Shown here one piece after another: positions 46,041-57,084 of a DNA stretch of 64,000 bases; the first letter of the stretch is position 1; every line of letters starts with the position of its first letter. The position numbers and the translations under genes were made by a program. Below the pieces are notes generated by a model. It saw only the letters and a list, made by a program, of their open reading frames with translations, was not told the origin of the DNA and did no database searches. This stretch comes from Heterohyrax brucei (Eukaryota > Chordata > Mammalia > Hyracoidea > Procaviidae), in contig CM053141.1 in assembly GCA_028571685.1 (NCBI GenBank), positions 72,091,833-72,155,832 on the forward strand, written 5' to 3'.

Positions 46041-46179
46041 TACAGGTGTTGGGAACATAACTGTCGTGTGGGAGATTGACTGAACTGAGACAACCCGGAG
46101 TCTCTAGCCATGTTTGGCCCGTTCAGGTTCCCTCACCTTAACACCAAACTGAGAAAAGAAAGCAGTTATCCTTCATATA

Positions 46180-46738
46180 TGAGGTCAGACAATTAAGTGT
46201 GTGTACTCATCCTGGAAAAAGTACTACAAAGCTCACTGCTGAATATCAGTATGGTCACCTTCAAAGTACTCCCCTTGGGAGATTATGCACACACATTAGC
46301 AAGCAGTCAATCCTTTCAAGCAATTTCGGAAGTCTTTTTTCTGGAATGGCCATCAGAGCTGTCGTCATATTACTTCTCGATGTACTGAATGCCACCGAAA
46401 TGTCTTCTTTTCAATATTTCTTTTATTTTTAGGTAAGAAAAAAAGTCACTGGGGCCAGAGCAGCTGAGTAGGGAGGGTGTTCCAATACAGTTATTTGCTT
46501 ACAGTCTAAAAACTCCCTGACAGACAACTACACAATTAAGTCTGTGTACTTCCCACCTTGTCACCTTCTGCCGTGGCCATTCCAGAAAGATCTCCAAAAT
46601 TGCTTTGAAGGGTGGACTAGACAATGGAATTGGTGCATCACTTCCCAAGGGGAGTACTTCGAAGGTAGCCATAGTGATATTCAGCAATAAGGTATATAGC
46701 CATGAATTAAGTTTGCAGACTTAATAGTCAGATCTCAT
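46180..46738. mobile_element. Foldback mariner derivative, copy C (best preserved)
   Basis: The left terminal repeat 'gaggtcagacaattaagt' starts at 46181; the right one is 'acttaatagtcagatctca' ending at 46737; they are inverted with few mismatches and flanked by TA on the left. Left arm (46181-46510): minus-strand 3' end of a mariner transposase gene, including 'gttccaatacagttatttgc' as antisense of the 'ITVLEH' region. Right arm (46570-46737): plus-strand 3' end from 'ggccattccagaaagatctc'. The central junction 'gacaactacacaattaagtc' (about 46522-46541) matches copies A and B. ORFs at 46197-46687 are frames through the relic arms. Confidence 0.88.
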
Positions 46739-48200
46739 CTGATACCTCTTCCATGACTTTCAGTTCTAGACTTGTCCACAAGTGATGAGTCTTAGGTCAC
46801 AAAGGTCAATCAGATTTGGTTTCAGACTAACCTCAAAAGGCTAATTCTGAAACCAGAGCCAAAGAAGTTTCATGCTTGAGATCCTCAAGTCCTTTACTGA
46901 AAGACCCTGTTACCAGGGCACATTCTCCCCTCCTGATTCCAAGTGGATGGCGACTCTCCAGTTACTTGAACTGATGTCTTCCTCAGAAATGTTCTTTCCC
47001 CACTTGCTGGAAAGTGGTGGAAGCTCACAGCTGTTCTGTAGCTCCACTGCAATATCCAGTTTCTTACCTCAAACAAGGGTTTGTTGTGACCAGTGCTGAC
47101 CCTGTTTCTGCTTCCTGAATGACAAGGGAACAGAGAGGTTCCTTGTGCTTCCTGTGCCTTCTCCCCATGAGGATTGTGCACTGTTCTAATAGCACTGGAT
47201 TCCGTTTTTTAGAGTGTATAGAACTCCCCCTCCTCAATTTCCTTCAGTTTTGGACATGGCTTCTCTAATAGACACGTAAGAATACCTTTTCCAACCTCTC
47301 TCTGTTTCTCGTTTCTCTGAAGAGTTCCAATTCTGTCTCCCAAATAGCATGGAACACATATATCATGGGACAGACAGGACTTCTCTCCTTTTGAGCCTTC
47401 ACCAACGAGTAATCGGGAAAAAGATTTAATTAATAGAAAACTCACTGCAGCAGACCTAACACTGGTCAGAACACTCAGGTGTGCAATAAATGCTTTTTTT
47501 TTTTTTCCTTTAAATTAAGTGAAACCCTCATCTCCACCTCCATTCATACTAAGGGGAACCCAAAAACAATCACCACTGAGGTTTCCTTCCATTCCTCACT
47601 GCCCCACACCTAAGGGATCAGGGAAATCCCTCTGGTCTTTAATCAGCTCCAAGTATTGTTGAGATGCGCATATACTCATCCTGAATGTTTCTTTGAAGTC
47701 TAGTAACCATTCGTGCATATTAGCTGCCATCTTTGCCAAGGCTGATGGAATCAGGTGTCTCAGACTGAGCCTCTATAGGTGTCCCATTCCCTCTCCACTC
47801 CAAGGACCAACACAGGAGACAAATACAGTTCCGTATATATCCTGGACCCACAGAGCTGTCTCTCCTCTCTAAACTGGGAACTCTTCTGTTCTGCATCTGT
47901 GATTCTATCTCACTTTTCTTCTCCCTAACTGAACCTCTGCAGTGTGAACTCACTTTCCAGAAAACAAACGCCAACGAAGACCACTGTCAGGAGACAACTT
48001 CTGCTTCCTGCTGCACAACACATACTTCCCCTAAGGCAAGGGAGCTGGCCAGTATTCTTGGAGTAGGTAGAAGCACACAAGGAAGGCAAAGCACATAGCT
48101 CTGTGAATTGTCTTGAGTGAATACGGAAAAAATTTAGACTTCTAAGTTTTTTGGGGGTTTTTTTGCTACTATTCATGAATGAGTGACAGTCTAGTACATA
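46739..48200. other. Unassigned sequence, possibly an unrecognised LTR-type repeat
   Basis: The stretch is less AT-rich than its surroundings and has many C/T-rich runs (46920-47360, 47530-47960). I cannot match it to a family. ORFs at 46872-48203 on both strands show no known domain. A 12-base T run is at 47497-47508. Confidence 0.35.
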
Positions 48201-48204
48201 CATT

Positions 48205-48520
48205 TGCCTACAAATTTAGGATTTGGGTAAATTCCTAGAAGTGAGATTGTTGAGTTTAATAACATTATTAATGGATATTATTAAACCCAATTTTTAAAAA
48301 AATACATAGTAATGAACATTCCCACTAACAAGACATGATTATTTCCTCAAACCTTTGTCAAACTGAATTTTGACCACTTTTTTTTAAATTTGTTAAATTG
48401 GTAAACATTTTAAAAAATTATTGCTTTTGTTTACATTTCTTTGATTGTTAGTGAGGCCAAATATTTCTCAGACATTATTTAGCCATTCCAATTTTGTATC
48501 TATATTTCAATTATTGGCCT
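48205..48520 (-). mobile_element. Old LINE-1 3' relic
   Basis: 'gtaaattcctagaagtgaga' and, downstream, 'tttacatttctttgattgtt' with 'agtgaggccaaatatttctc' follow the order of antisense old-L1 3' sequence ('cctagaagtgggattgctggg', 'catttctctgattactaatga'). Confidence 0.65.
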
Positions 48521-48655
48521 GATAGGGTATTCTTTTGCTTATTAATTTGTAAAACTTCTGGTATATTAAGGATATCTATATTTTGGTATTTGTGTGACAG
48601 GGTACTCTTTTGCTTACTGGTTTGTAAAGCTTCTGGTATATTAAGGATACCAGTA
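48521..48655. repeat. 75-bp tandem duplication (two copies)
   Basis: 'gatagggtattcttttgctt' at 48521 recurs as 'gacagggtactcttttgctt' at 48596. Both continue through 'aarcttctggtatattaagg'. The copies differ at several bases. The ORF at 48494-48694 shows the repeat as 'RVFFCLLICKTSGILRISI' and 'RVLFCLLVCKASGILRIPV'. Confidence 0.9.
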
Positions 48656-49190
48656 CATGATGGACTGCTACAAAGAAACAAGGATGAGGCATAGAAAATG
48701 TTTACAAAAAAACCTCACTTGATATCAAGTTACTTCCTACATTCTTTCAAATGAGGACCAACAAAAGGTTTCCTGGAAGTTATACTTGGCAAAGATTCCC
48801 ATAAGCACCAACTCAGCAGCAGACAGAAATATATACACACCCTTTCTTTGCAAACACATAAACTCTTTATTCTTCTATCCAAAAATGCTTCTTTTGAGAA
48901 TGTGCTACATGGTCACAAACGACAATCCTAACAATACCAACAAGCATTCTACATCACAGCTTATTTCTGGCAGAGTCACAACTTGACTTGGTAGGAGAAT
49001 CACGGGGGACAATAGTTAGCAAATGTCTTGCCTTTGCATGGAAACTGCTGGCTGGCCACGTCAATCACCGGCTCCCAGATCTACACCAAATGCCACAATG
49101 TGGTAAATACCAGCACTACCATCATCCTGACTATTCATGTTAAGCAGCCATTGAGCACCTACTAGTCTAAACTTCATGAAGAATTTGTTT
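48656..49190. other. Unique sequence
   Basis: No repeat or domain-bearing frame is recognised. Confidence 0.4.
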
Positions 49191-49191
49191 T

Positions 49192-49325
49192 TTATAAATA
49201 GCCACAGGTTACATAACATGATGAATATAATAAATGTCACCAAATTGTACATTTAAAAATGTTTAAAATGTCAGTTTTCTCTTAAATATATTTTACCACA
49301 ATAATATTCAGGAAAAAAAAAAGAG
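49192..49325 (+). mobile_element. Old LINE-1 3' UTR end with A-rich tail
   Basis: 'aataaatgtcaccaaattgt' then 'acatttaaaaatgtttaaaa' and 'atattttaccacaataatat' plus an A run match the terminal part of an L1M-type 3' UTR. Confidence 0.65.
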
Positions 49326-50653
49326 GATAATGGCAAAACTTAGCTGTAAGTTTTAATAAAACCTAAGTACTTTCTAATAAGCGGGAAAAAATCTCCCCTT
49401 TTAGTTTTTTTGTTTTTTTTTTAAACTGTGAAGATTTAGAAAACATTGTTTATTCCTTGGTCTCTGTGAACTGTTTTTTTACCCTCAAAGAATGACTGAT
49501 TAACACACCCATGCTTGGCACCACAACATTTATTTGGGAAAGAAAAAACAGTCAAAAATCCCATTAGTTCTTCAATTATTAATGAGCAGTTCATGACCAC
49601 TAGAATAAGTAACATCGACTTATATTTCATTTAGGTGAAAAGTTAACTGTCTCCACTTATCTTTCCATTGCATCAAAATTGTTTAAAAGAAAATAAACAA
49701 CCTATGTGAGAAACCATATATCTTCCTTCCTGTGGATCTTCTCAAGTGACTTCTAGAAGCCTGACCTCAGCCGGGAAGGACACCACAGTGACTTTAGCAC
49801 TGTGCTCAGAAGACTCCCACGCTGACCTGATGGACTGGCAGTGCCTAAGGCATTTCTTGTAATCAACAGCCTCCTCCGTCTAAAACAGATGGGAGCCAGG
49901 ACTGTAAGTACCGTTCTGCAATCACCCTGTGGTTACAACAGGTATAGATGAAAATTCAAGACCACAAAAGGAAAAGACTTGAAAAGAACTAGCAAACATA
50001 ACCTAAAGCTTCTTCAGAGTAGCAACAAATCTTTGCTCAAAAACTGAGAGAAGAGAGGCAGCTTGAACCACAGTGTATATTAAAGAAGTAGGAGGCAGGA
50101 CCCCACTGCTGTTTAATTAGGCCTTTCGCTTTTGTGTTTTTACCTCCACAGACTTTTCAAAATGGTAAGTAGTTAGACTTCCAGAAAGATAACCACAAAG
50201 GTGGTTTCCTGCTGCCAAGTCAGGCTGTGCTTCCCCATAAGTGTTCATCCACCCCTGAAAGCCATAGACATGCAAGGATAACTGCCACTGTCCAGAGCTG
50301 ACATCCTGGAGACCTTCAGAGAGCAAAGGCTCTGGAATTGGGAGCAACCATATCTAAATATGTCAAGGTGAAGAGTATCACCTCTCTTCGGCCATTCCTA
50401 GACCTAAAAAATTGGAGTTTCTCTTACGGCAGCAGTTGCTGCTGGTGGTATAATTCCACACGTCTGCAGCTCTCTGAAGAGGAAGAAAGGATAACTGCAG
50501 GGATGCTGATGCCTGGATTGCTTGTTTCCTAGAATTCTCCAAATTTGAATGACTACCCAGTGTTGACAATCCCAGTGCACTGTGTCACTGTGAAAAACAC
50601 ATTTTGAGCTCCTGTGATTTTATCTGAGCAAGCTAAAAGTTTAATAACCTACT
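49326..50653. other. Mostly unique sequence
   Basis: No interspersed repeat recognised apart from a T run near 49410-49422. It contains the minus-strand reading frame at 50117-50347 described in the findings. Confidence 0.4.
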
Positions 50654-50832
50654 TAAAACCCAAACTCACTGCTGCTGAGTCAATTCTGGCTCACAGAAAC
50701 CCTACAGGACAGAGTAGTGTTACTAATAGTGTTTCCTACAGTGTTTCCAATGAGTGCCTCAGTGAATTCGAACTGCTTGACCTTTTGTTCAGTAGCTGTA
50801 GCACTTAATCACTACATCACCAGGGTTTCTAA
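50654..50832 (-). mobile_element. AfroSINE, standard form
   Basis: 'aacccaaactcactgctgct' to 'acatcaccagggtttct'; the body has a small duplication around 'agtgttactaatagtgtttc'. Confidence 0.9.
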
Positions 50833-50989
50833 TAATCTTCTGAGAAAATAGATTTTTGCATTCAAACATTAACTATATTAAAGTGTTACTGCAGCTTTGA
50901 AGTAGCTATGGAGATGATTATTTTTCATTGTGTTACAGACATTGTACAACAAACATGTGTTTTCTACAGATTTATTTTTACTCTAGAGG

Positions 50990-51075
50990 ATTAGAAGGTC
51001 ATACACCAAATTTAAAGAAGAATAAGAGGAAGAGGAGGAGGAAGAAGAGAACAATAGAAGAGAAGTAGAGACCAG
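50990..51075. repeat. Purine-rich (GGA/GAA) low-complexity run
   Basis: 'gaggaagaggaggaggaaga' and flanks; almost no pyrimidines for about 60 bases. Confidence 0.85.
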
Positions 51076-51103
51076 GAGCAGAGTATATTCAAGAACAAGT
51101 AGT

Positions 51104-51278
51104 ACTAAAAAAAAGCCAAATTCACTACTGTTGAGTTGATTTCGACTCATAGCTACCCTACAGGGCATTGTAGAACTGGCCCATAGAGTTTCCAAGGAGT
51201 GCCTGGTGGATTTGAACTGCTGACTTATTGGTTATCAGTCATAGCACTTAACCATTATGCCACCAGAGTTTCTTGAAG
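51104..51278 (-). mobile_element. AfroSINE with 9-bp target duplication
   Basis: A full-length standard copy flanked by 'acaagtagt' at 51095-51103 and 51279-51287. Confidence 0.95.
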
Positions 51279-51287
51279 ACAAGTAGT

Positions 51288-52285
51288 GTGGGATACCATT
51301 TGGAAGATCAGTGGAGGACATGATATTATGGAGAAGAGCAGACAAGTTTTCCAAGTAAACTAACAAGAACCCTGCAGCAGCTGTAAGGAGAGTGCGCAGG
51401 TAACAAGAATTTACTTTTGGCAGGCCCAAACAATGTTGCAAGAAGTCCGTCAGCCTGTGGGCAGAGGAGCTGAGACAGGCTGGAGTGTGGCCTTGGTGCA
51501 AAGAAAGACTATAACCAAGTGCCCCATTCTCCAGAGTCCAGAAGATCAACAGTCCCAGTAAAAGTGGCAATCCCTCTGGGAACGCAGGGCTGTGCCTACC
51601 TCTTCTGAACAGCACAAGCATTCACTAAATGTTAATGAACACAAATTCTGGAGTCACTTTTAAACTAGCTGTTTCTCTTCAAATTTGGCAGAACTTTCTT
51701 TTGCAATATGAGCTCTGTTGCTGCCAATTTTTAAGTTTACAGCTCCAGCTGTTAGGGAGTTATGTAAAAGTGATCAAAGGGCCTCAAGAGTGGAAAATGC
51801 TTTTTTTTTCCCTTGGTTGCGTAACTTCCTAACGGAATGGCAATGCAATTGAAACTTTGTCTTGCCTACCCCTGCCTGGACACTGCCATCTCTCCAAGTG
51901 CAAAAACAAAGAAAGTTCACCTTGGAGAAAACAAGTAAAAGACATGAGGTACATTGGACTCAAATTTATTCTGCCCAAACTTTTTAAAAAAGAAAGAATA
52001 GATTAAACAACAGGTTAAAGTAGGAACCAAAGTCCCCTTCCCTCTGCAGTGCTTTCCCTACTAATCCCAGCCTGACGACACGTGCACGCCGTCATCAATG
52101 ACACCCGCCCCCTCTGGCTTTGCTTTTCAGATATGTCTTATTGTGAGTGCCATGTGCTGCGTACAGCGCTGCAGTGCCTGATTTGCTGGGGTTATTCTCA
52201 GAAGCTCACTCTCAGATGTTGAGCGTTGTGATATATTGTTTAAAACACTCCCTTAGAGCAGCCTATGAAAACTGGGAACAGAAGA
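51288..52285. other. Unique sequence
   Basis: A 128-codon minus-strand frame (51235-51621) ends inside the neighbouring SINE and has no known domain. Around 52075-52125 there is a locally GC-richer patch. No repeat assigned. Confidence 0.4.
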
Positions 52286-52289
52286 AAAA

Positions 52290-52378
52290 AAGTGTTCAGC
52301 TTATATCAGAATTGACTTATAACAGAGTTACGGGAACAAAAACTTGTCGTAAGCCCGGGACTACCTGTGCAGTAACAA
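52290..52378. mobile_element. Possible Tigger-like DNA transposon end
   Basis: 'gaattgacttataacagagt' followed by 'acttgtcgtaagcccgggac' and TACCTGT resembles the terminal region of pogo/Tigger elements ('gacttac...gtcgtaa...ctacctgta'). Confidence 0.4.
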
Positions 52379-52511
52379 CCATAGTTCTTTACGTGCAGCA
52401 CCATTCTCTAAGGTCATTTTCTTAATATTTCACCTCCAGTGGCCGTTTAACCCTTTCAGGGTAAGGATCTTTTTGTTTTGTCTTTGCCTGCTATTGTGAG
52501 GCACACAATAA

Positions 52512-52732
52512 ATACTAAAGCCAAACCTGTTGCCACTGAATCCACTCCAACTCACAGTGACTTCAAGTGTTCCAGAACAGAAAGGAGATCCACAGAGTTT
52601 TCTCAGCTGTATTCTTTATGGGAGGTCTCCAGGTTTTCCTCTGTGGTGCTGCTCACTGGGTGTGAATCACCAGCCTTTTGGTCGGTAGCTGAGAGTAAAT
52701 TATTGGCTCTACCAGTGACCTAGCGCATTAAA
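52512..52732 (-). mobile_element. AfroSINE, second subfamily
   Basis: 'gccaaacctgttgccactga', 'cagagttttctcagctgtat' and 'gtgtgaatcaccagcctttt' with a head ending 'tgacctagcgcatt'. The ORF at 52478-52723 reads through it. Confidence 0.75.
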
Positions 52733-52747
52733 AAAAAAAAAAAAAAC
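52733..52747. repeat. A-rich tract between two SINEs
   Basis: About 17 consecutive A residues from 52729. It separates two AfroSINE copies. Confidence 0.7.
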
Positions 52748-52902
52748 TGTGGCTGTGGAGTTGATTCTGATTCATAGCAACACTATAGGACAGAGTGGAA
52801 CAGTCCTGTAGGATTTCCAAGGAGCATCTTGGTGGATTTGAACTGCTGACCTTTAGGTTAGGTAGCCATAGCTCTTAACCACTAGGAAACCAGAGTTTTT
52901 AT
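52747..52902 (-). mobile_element. AfroSINE, standard form
   Basis: 'tgtggctgtggagttgattc' to 'aggaaaccagagttttt'; near full length, directly adjoining the previous SINE. Confidence 0.9.
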
Positions 52903-53324
52903 GGCCTATAATAAGATCTAATAAACACAAAATGTGTGAATACAAATCATTGAAAACATATATAACTGTGTATATATACATCATTATATATATAATGTAT
53001 AATGTGTATGTATCTCAATAGAGAGCGAGAAAGACTAAAAATCCAAGAAAACAAAGACATGATATAATGACAGTTTTTAGAAGCAAGACTCAGAAGCTTG
53101 ATGAAAGCTGAGAAGATGTTCACTTGATCAATTGTCTGTTTTTCTTACAGTTCTGGTTTTCAAAATACTAACAATTATCCAAAGTCAGGCAACAGAAGAA
53201 AGCAAAGACAACAGTCATTGTAAAACGTAAGGAACAATTCCAGAATACCTTTGACTTTCAGAACACCAACAAGCTGCCCTACCAGTCTCTGACAACATGA
53301 GCTACCAGATTGTATTAAGCCTGC
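52903..53324. other. Unique sequence with TA-rich run
   Basis: Alternating TATA/TGTA runs at about 52962-53010. Otherwise nothing recognised. Confidence 0.4.
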
Positions 53325-53427
53325 TGAGGACCCTTAGTGACATAGTGGCTAAGCATTCGGCTGCTAACCAAAAAGTTGGCAGCTCCAATCCACCAGCTGC
53401 TCCTTAGAAACCCTATGGGGCAGTTGG
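53325..53427 (+). mobile_element. AfroSINE, 3' part lost at a fusion point
   Basis: 'aggacccttagtgacatagt' to 'ccctatggggcagtt'. The copy stops in mid-body and continues directly into MaLR LTR sequence. Confidence 0.9.
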
Positions 53428-54784
53428 CTTTCCCCCTTGTCAGCTCTGAAGGAAAGTCCTTGTGTTGCATCAGTCTTTGCCCAGGGAGCATCTTGGCACA
53501 GAAACCTCAGATCTGAAGGACACGCTCTTCTCCTGGTGCTGCTTTCTCGATGGAGTAGGATTTCCAATTCTCTGCTTGCTTCCTTTTCTTTTTCTCTTGT
53601 AGGGTAAAAGGTAGTGCACACTCCAAGGAAACTCCCTTTACAGTGGAACAGAGAGGTGATCCTATGAAGGGATTTACAGTCCCACCCTAATCTTTTAACA
53701 TACAGCATAGGAAAATCACAAGATGGAGGACAATCATAAAATATTGGGAACCATGGTGCAGCCACATGGCTACACATACTTTGGGGGGGGGGACACCATT
53801 CAATCCATGACATCCCACCCCTGACACCACAAAAATCGCATCTTTGAAACATATAACACGTTCATCCCATCATAGCAAAATCACGTCCATCCCATAAGAC
53901 AGGAGTCTTAAATCAATTCCAAATCCAAAATTCAAAAACTCTTCTATGTATGTGAAACCTGGAATGCAAGCTATCTGCTTCTAAAGGTACAATGGAAGGA
54001 CAGGCACAAGTCAGACATTCCATTACAAATGGGAGAAACTGCAGAGAAAGAAGGCAGTAACAGGCAACAGGCAAGTCGGCAGAACACGTTAGCCCTCAAA
54101 GCTTTGAAAATGATTTTCAGTTTTCTGAGACATTTTACACAGTAGCTTTGCCCTCCAGACTCTAGGTATCAGTCGCACTATCTGGATTCTGATGGAGACT
54201 CCTGGCCCTGTGCTACAACTCTGCCTTGAAAGGCCCACTTGGACAGCAATTATGCCCCCTTGGCTTTAAGCCCTACTGAGCGAAAATTCCACCCTTTCGA
54301 ACACAGAAAGTCCTGGCTCCACATTTTCAAACTCCTGAGGTCATGGTCATAACTTTTGAGATTGAGGTAGCTCAGCTTTTCATGCTGTTTGTCTCTTCAG
54401 CTCCTGCTTCCTACAGCCTCATGGCCCAGGCTTCAGGTCCATGTCTGCCCTGCTGAGGCACGTATTCCAAAGTTCTGTGGCTCCACTGATGGAAGTGCCC
54501 AGAGGCACCCCACTCTACTAGAAAGCCTCTTGCACAAAGGCTCTCAGTTCTCTCTCTGTGTGGGTCAGTAAAGCTAGTTCCACCCATTCAAGTGCCTGGA
54601 GGCACCCCATTCCTGCAGTAAAACTGTGCACAGACACTTGGTCTCCTGCTCCATGGGTTAGCTCCAGCACTGCCTTCAGTTTTGCTGCTGCCGGCAGTCC
54701 CCTGCTACTCTTTTCTCACCGTGTGTGTGTTGGTGTTAATAGTTCTCCTTAGTTCCTTCTGAATCTTGTATCCATTCAGTTTTC
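53428..54784 (-). mobile_element. MaLR element: partial 3' LTR plus internal region
   Basis: The LTR part is 53428-53812 (subfamily A, 'agcatcttggcacagaaacc'; its minus-strand start is TGTCATGGATTGAATGGTGT, with a 10-base G run at 53783-53792). The remaining 53813-54784 is internal sequence: its minus strand holds 'ggctttctagtagagtgggg' and 'agcctgggccatgaggctgt', matching the internal part of the element at 16.8-18.8 kb ('cttcctagtggagtggggta', 'aggcccaggccatgaggctg'). There is no 5' LTR or primer-binding site. The 162-codon ORF at 53364-53852 spans SINE and LTR and is not a gene. Confidence 0.85.
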
Positions 54785-54953
54785 AAAACCGATGATGGCA
54801 TAGTGGGTTAAGTGCTACGTCTGCTAACCAAAATGTAGGCAGTTCAAATCCACCAAGTGTTCCTTAGAAACTCTATGGGGCAGTTCTACTCTGAACTCCA
54901 GGGTCACTATGAGTCAGACCCAACTTGACGGCAGTGGGATAGGGTTGCTTTGA
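54785..54953 (+). mobile_element. AfroSINE, standard form
   Basis: 'caaaaccgatgatggcatag' to 'aacttgacggcagtgggata'. Confidence 0.92.
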
Positions 54954-54992
54954 ACCATAATTGACTCAGCAGCAGTGGGTTATTGGGCAATG
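54954..54992 (+). mobile_element. Second SINE tail directly after the first
   Basis: 'accataattgactcagcagc' then AGTGGGTT repeats the tail motif a few bases downstream, either a tail duplication or another truncated insertion. Confidence 0.5.
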
Positions 54993-56175
54993 ACTATGAT
55001 AAGATCTAGCCCAACTGTCTTGCATTCTCCTAAGAATGTTCCAGTCACCAGGTGGTAAATGATATTATTAGGCACAGGATATACTCAATTATTGCATAGT
55101 ATGATGAAGATTTATAACACCTAACACAAGAAAAAATGAAATTCATCCTCTATGGTGAGATATCTCTCCAATGTGAGGAAGGAGGAGCTAGAGAAAAATT
55201 CTGAAGAGCTAGCAAAGACTGCTGGGAAAGCAGTACAATAGGAGAACAGGAGAGTCTTTGCCATCTTCTCTCTTTTATGTGGTAAGAATTAGCATGGAGT
55301 TTTCATTCCACCGTCCAGTCTGGCCCCTCCATTTTTCTATCCTTTATCATCTATCAACAAGAGTAAAGGAAGATTTGTGCACTGGATAGACGATAGATAG
55401 ATGACCACTGAAACGCTCCTAGCCCTCAGACTCTGTGGTATTTGTCTGTTTTATTACCCTTTCGTTGAACCCATAATAATACCTGTCACATGAAGTGCCA
55501 CAGAGTATATGGTTTGTAAGGAGTCTCATGGGACTTTCAGCTCTCCGTGCGTGCCAAAACATGGTTGTTCCTGTATGTCATAGCACTTGAAGGGGCACCT
55601 GTCGTGAGATGAGCACTGATACAGAGTCAGAAAGCTCACTCTAAGGGCTATTTAATGGCACAGTGATTTACAACCAAATATGAGAAGAGGTATGTACACT
55701 GTTCAAGTGAGAGATGCCAGAAATCTGGAATGGGAGATTGCTTTAACTAAATTTTCAATATTATAACTTAATCATAATGCAAATAATTTTGTTAAATACA
55801 AACTATTCATATAACACAATTTTAGAAAGTAAAGTTTAACCAAATCTTGTTGGTAACACAGAAATAGACCATTTTTTTAAAGTATTAATGGTTAATTAGA
55901 GAGGCTTGCCTCCCTTAGGTGACTGGGTAGATGAGAATTTCTAGGGGATATAGTTACAATGATTTTAAATGTTTTCAAAAGCTGAGAAAACTGGCAATTT
56001 GCTAAATCTCAAGTATATCATGTGATATGAAGAAAAGAATAAATTAATCATGGTTTGTTCTTGTACAAATTAAATGAGATGATGTCTGAGAAAGTGTTAT
56101 TTAAATACGAGTTATGTATAACAACTTCTTCTCCAAGGTGAATGAGCAGCCAAAAAAGACCACTTAAACTAAATT
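54993..56175. other. Unique sequence
   Basis: No repeat recognised apart from a short 'gatagacgatagatagatga' run at 55385-55405. No coding frame. Confidence 0.4.
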
Positions 56176-56230
56176 CTCCTACAGGGTTGCTGTGAGTCAG
56201 GTACTACTTGATGGCAGTGGATTTTCAGGG
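56176..56230 (+). mobile_element. About 50-bp AfroSINE tail fragment
   Basis: 'tcctacagggttgctgtgag' and 'tacttgatggcagtggattt'; tail only. Confidence 0.7.
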
Positions 56231-56361
56231 TAAACTAAATTCACGTAAATAGGGACCAAACTGGACAGACACAGTACACGGGGTGTGGGACAATAAGTCT
56301 GACGTATTGGCTAACTGGCTTTTAAAGTGAAAAGTTATAAAGATAGTTTAGCATATATTTA

Positions 56362-56412
56362 ATGCCAAGCCAAGTGCTATCGAGTCGGATCTGACTCATG
56401 GTGACCCTATAT
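56362..56412 (-). mobile_element. About 50-bp AfroSINE/RTE tail fragment, TGGC-type
   Basis: 'gccaagccaagtgctatcga' and 'atctgactcatggtgaccct'. It sits between two 'atatatttaat' stretches ('gcatatatttaatgccaag', 'ctatatatatttaatac'), a likely 10-11-bp target duplication. Confidence 0.75.
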
Positions 56413-57080
56413 ATATTTAATACAACTTAGATTATTATTGCAGCTGTCAAATCTTAGTGAAAAAAATTGACAAGATTGTATTCTAGCACAATACAATGTA
56501 CTTCATATTGGGATTTCTCAAAATGCTCATACAGAAGGTTATTTTTGCAAAAGCAAAGATTTGTTAATTTTCTCCAGGGCTTCTTACTCTTTTACAGTCC
56601 CAACATTATCTTTGTCAGTTTTTTCTTCAATAGTTGATTGATAAAACCCTGCCAGATTTTCATTTGCCAAGAGCTTTATGTCTGATTGAATATATCTCCA
56701 ATACCAACTTTATCAGCTTTATGAAATCCTAAATATTTTCTAAATTCATTTTGCCTTTTTTTGTACATTGTTTCCTGATGATATTTTCACTTGTTTTCAA
56801 CAGCAACTAGTCATTAAAAAGCTATTAGACACAGACATTGCTATTGAGAGTGGTGGGAGGCATTTGAGTTAAACAAGGAAGAATGTTAGGCAAAAACTAT
56901 GTTAGTTCATTTAATAAATGGTCGATTTATCACTGTTTTTGCGCTACAAGTTCCTTCGCTGCAGCCTTGTGTCTGCAAGGCCTTGGATAATGAACTCTGA
57001 GGTAGTGGGGACCCGTTATCATTTCATATTTTCTGTTTCTAATGATGCCTTCTACAACATCTTGCCGAAATAAGTATTTT
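56413..57080. other. Unique sequence
   Basis: No repeat recognised. The minus strand of 56560-56810 has a stretch coding 'MYKKRQNEFRKYLGF' before a stop; I cannot tie it to a gene. Confidence 0.35.
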
Positions 57081-57084
57081 TTTT

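Noticed and set aside
51235-51621. 128-codon minus-strand ORF
   Set aside because: The C-terminal part is AfroSINE sequence and the rest shows no known domain or conserved pattern.
53364-53852. 162-codon minus-strand ORF, the longest in the window
   Set aside because: It runs across the junction of an AfroSINE and a MaLR LTR. Other LTR copies do not keep the frame.
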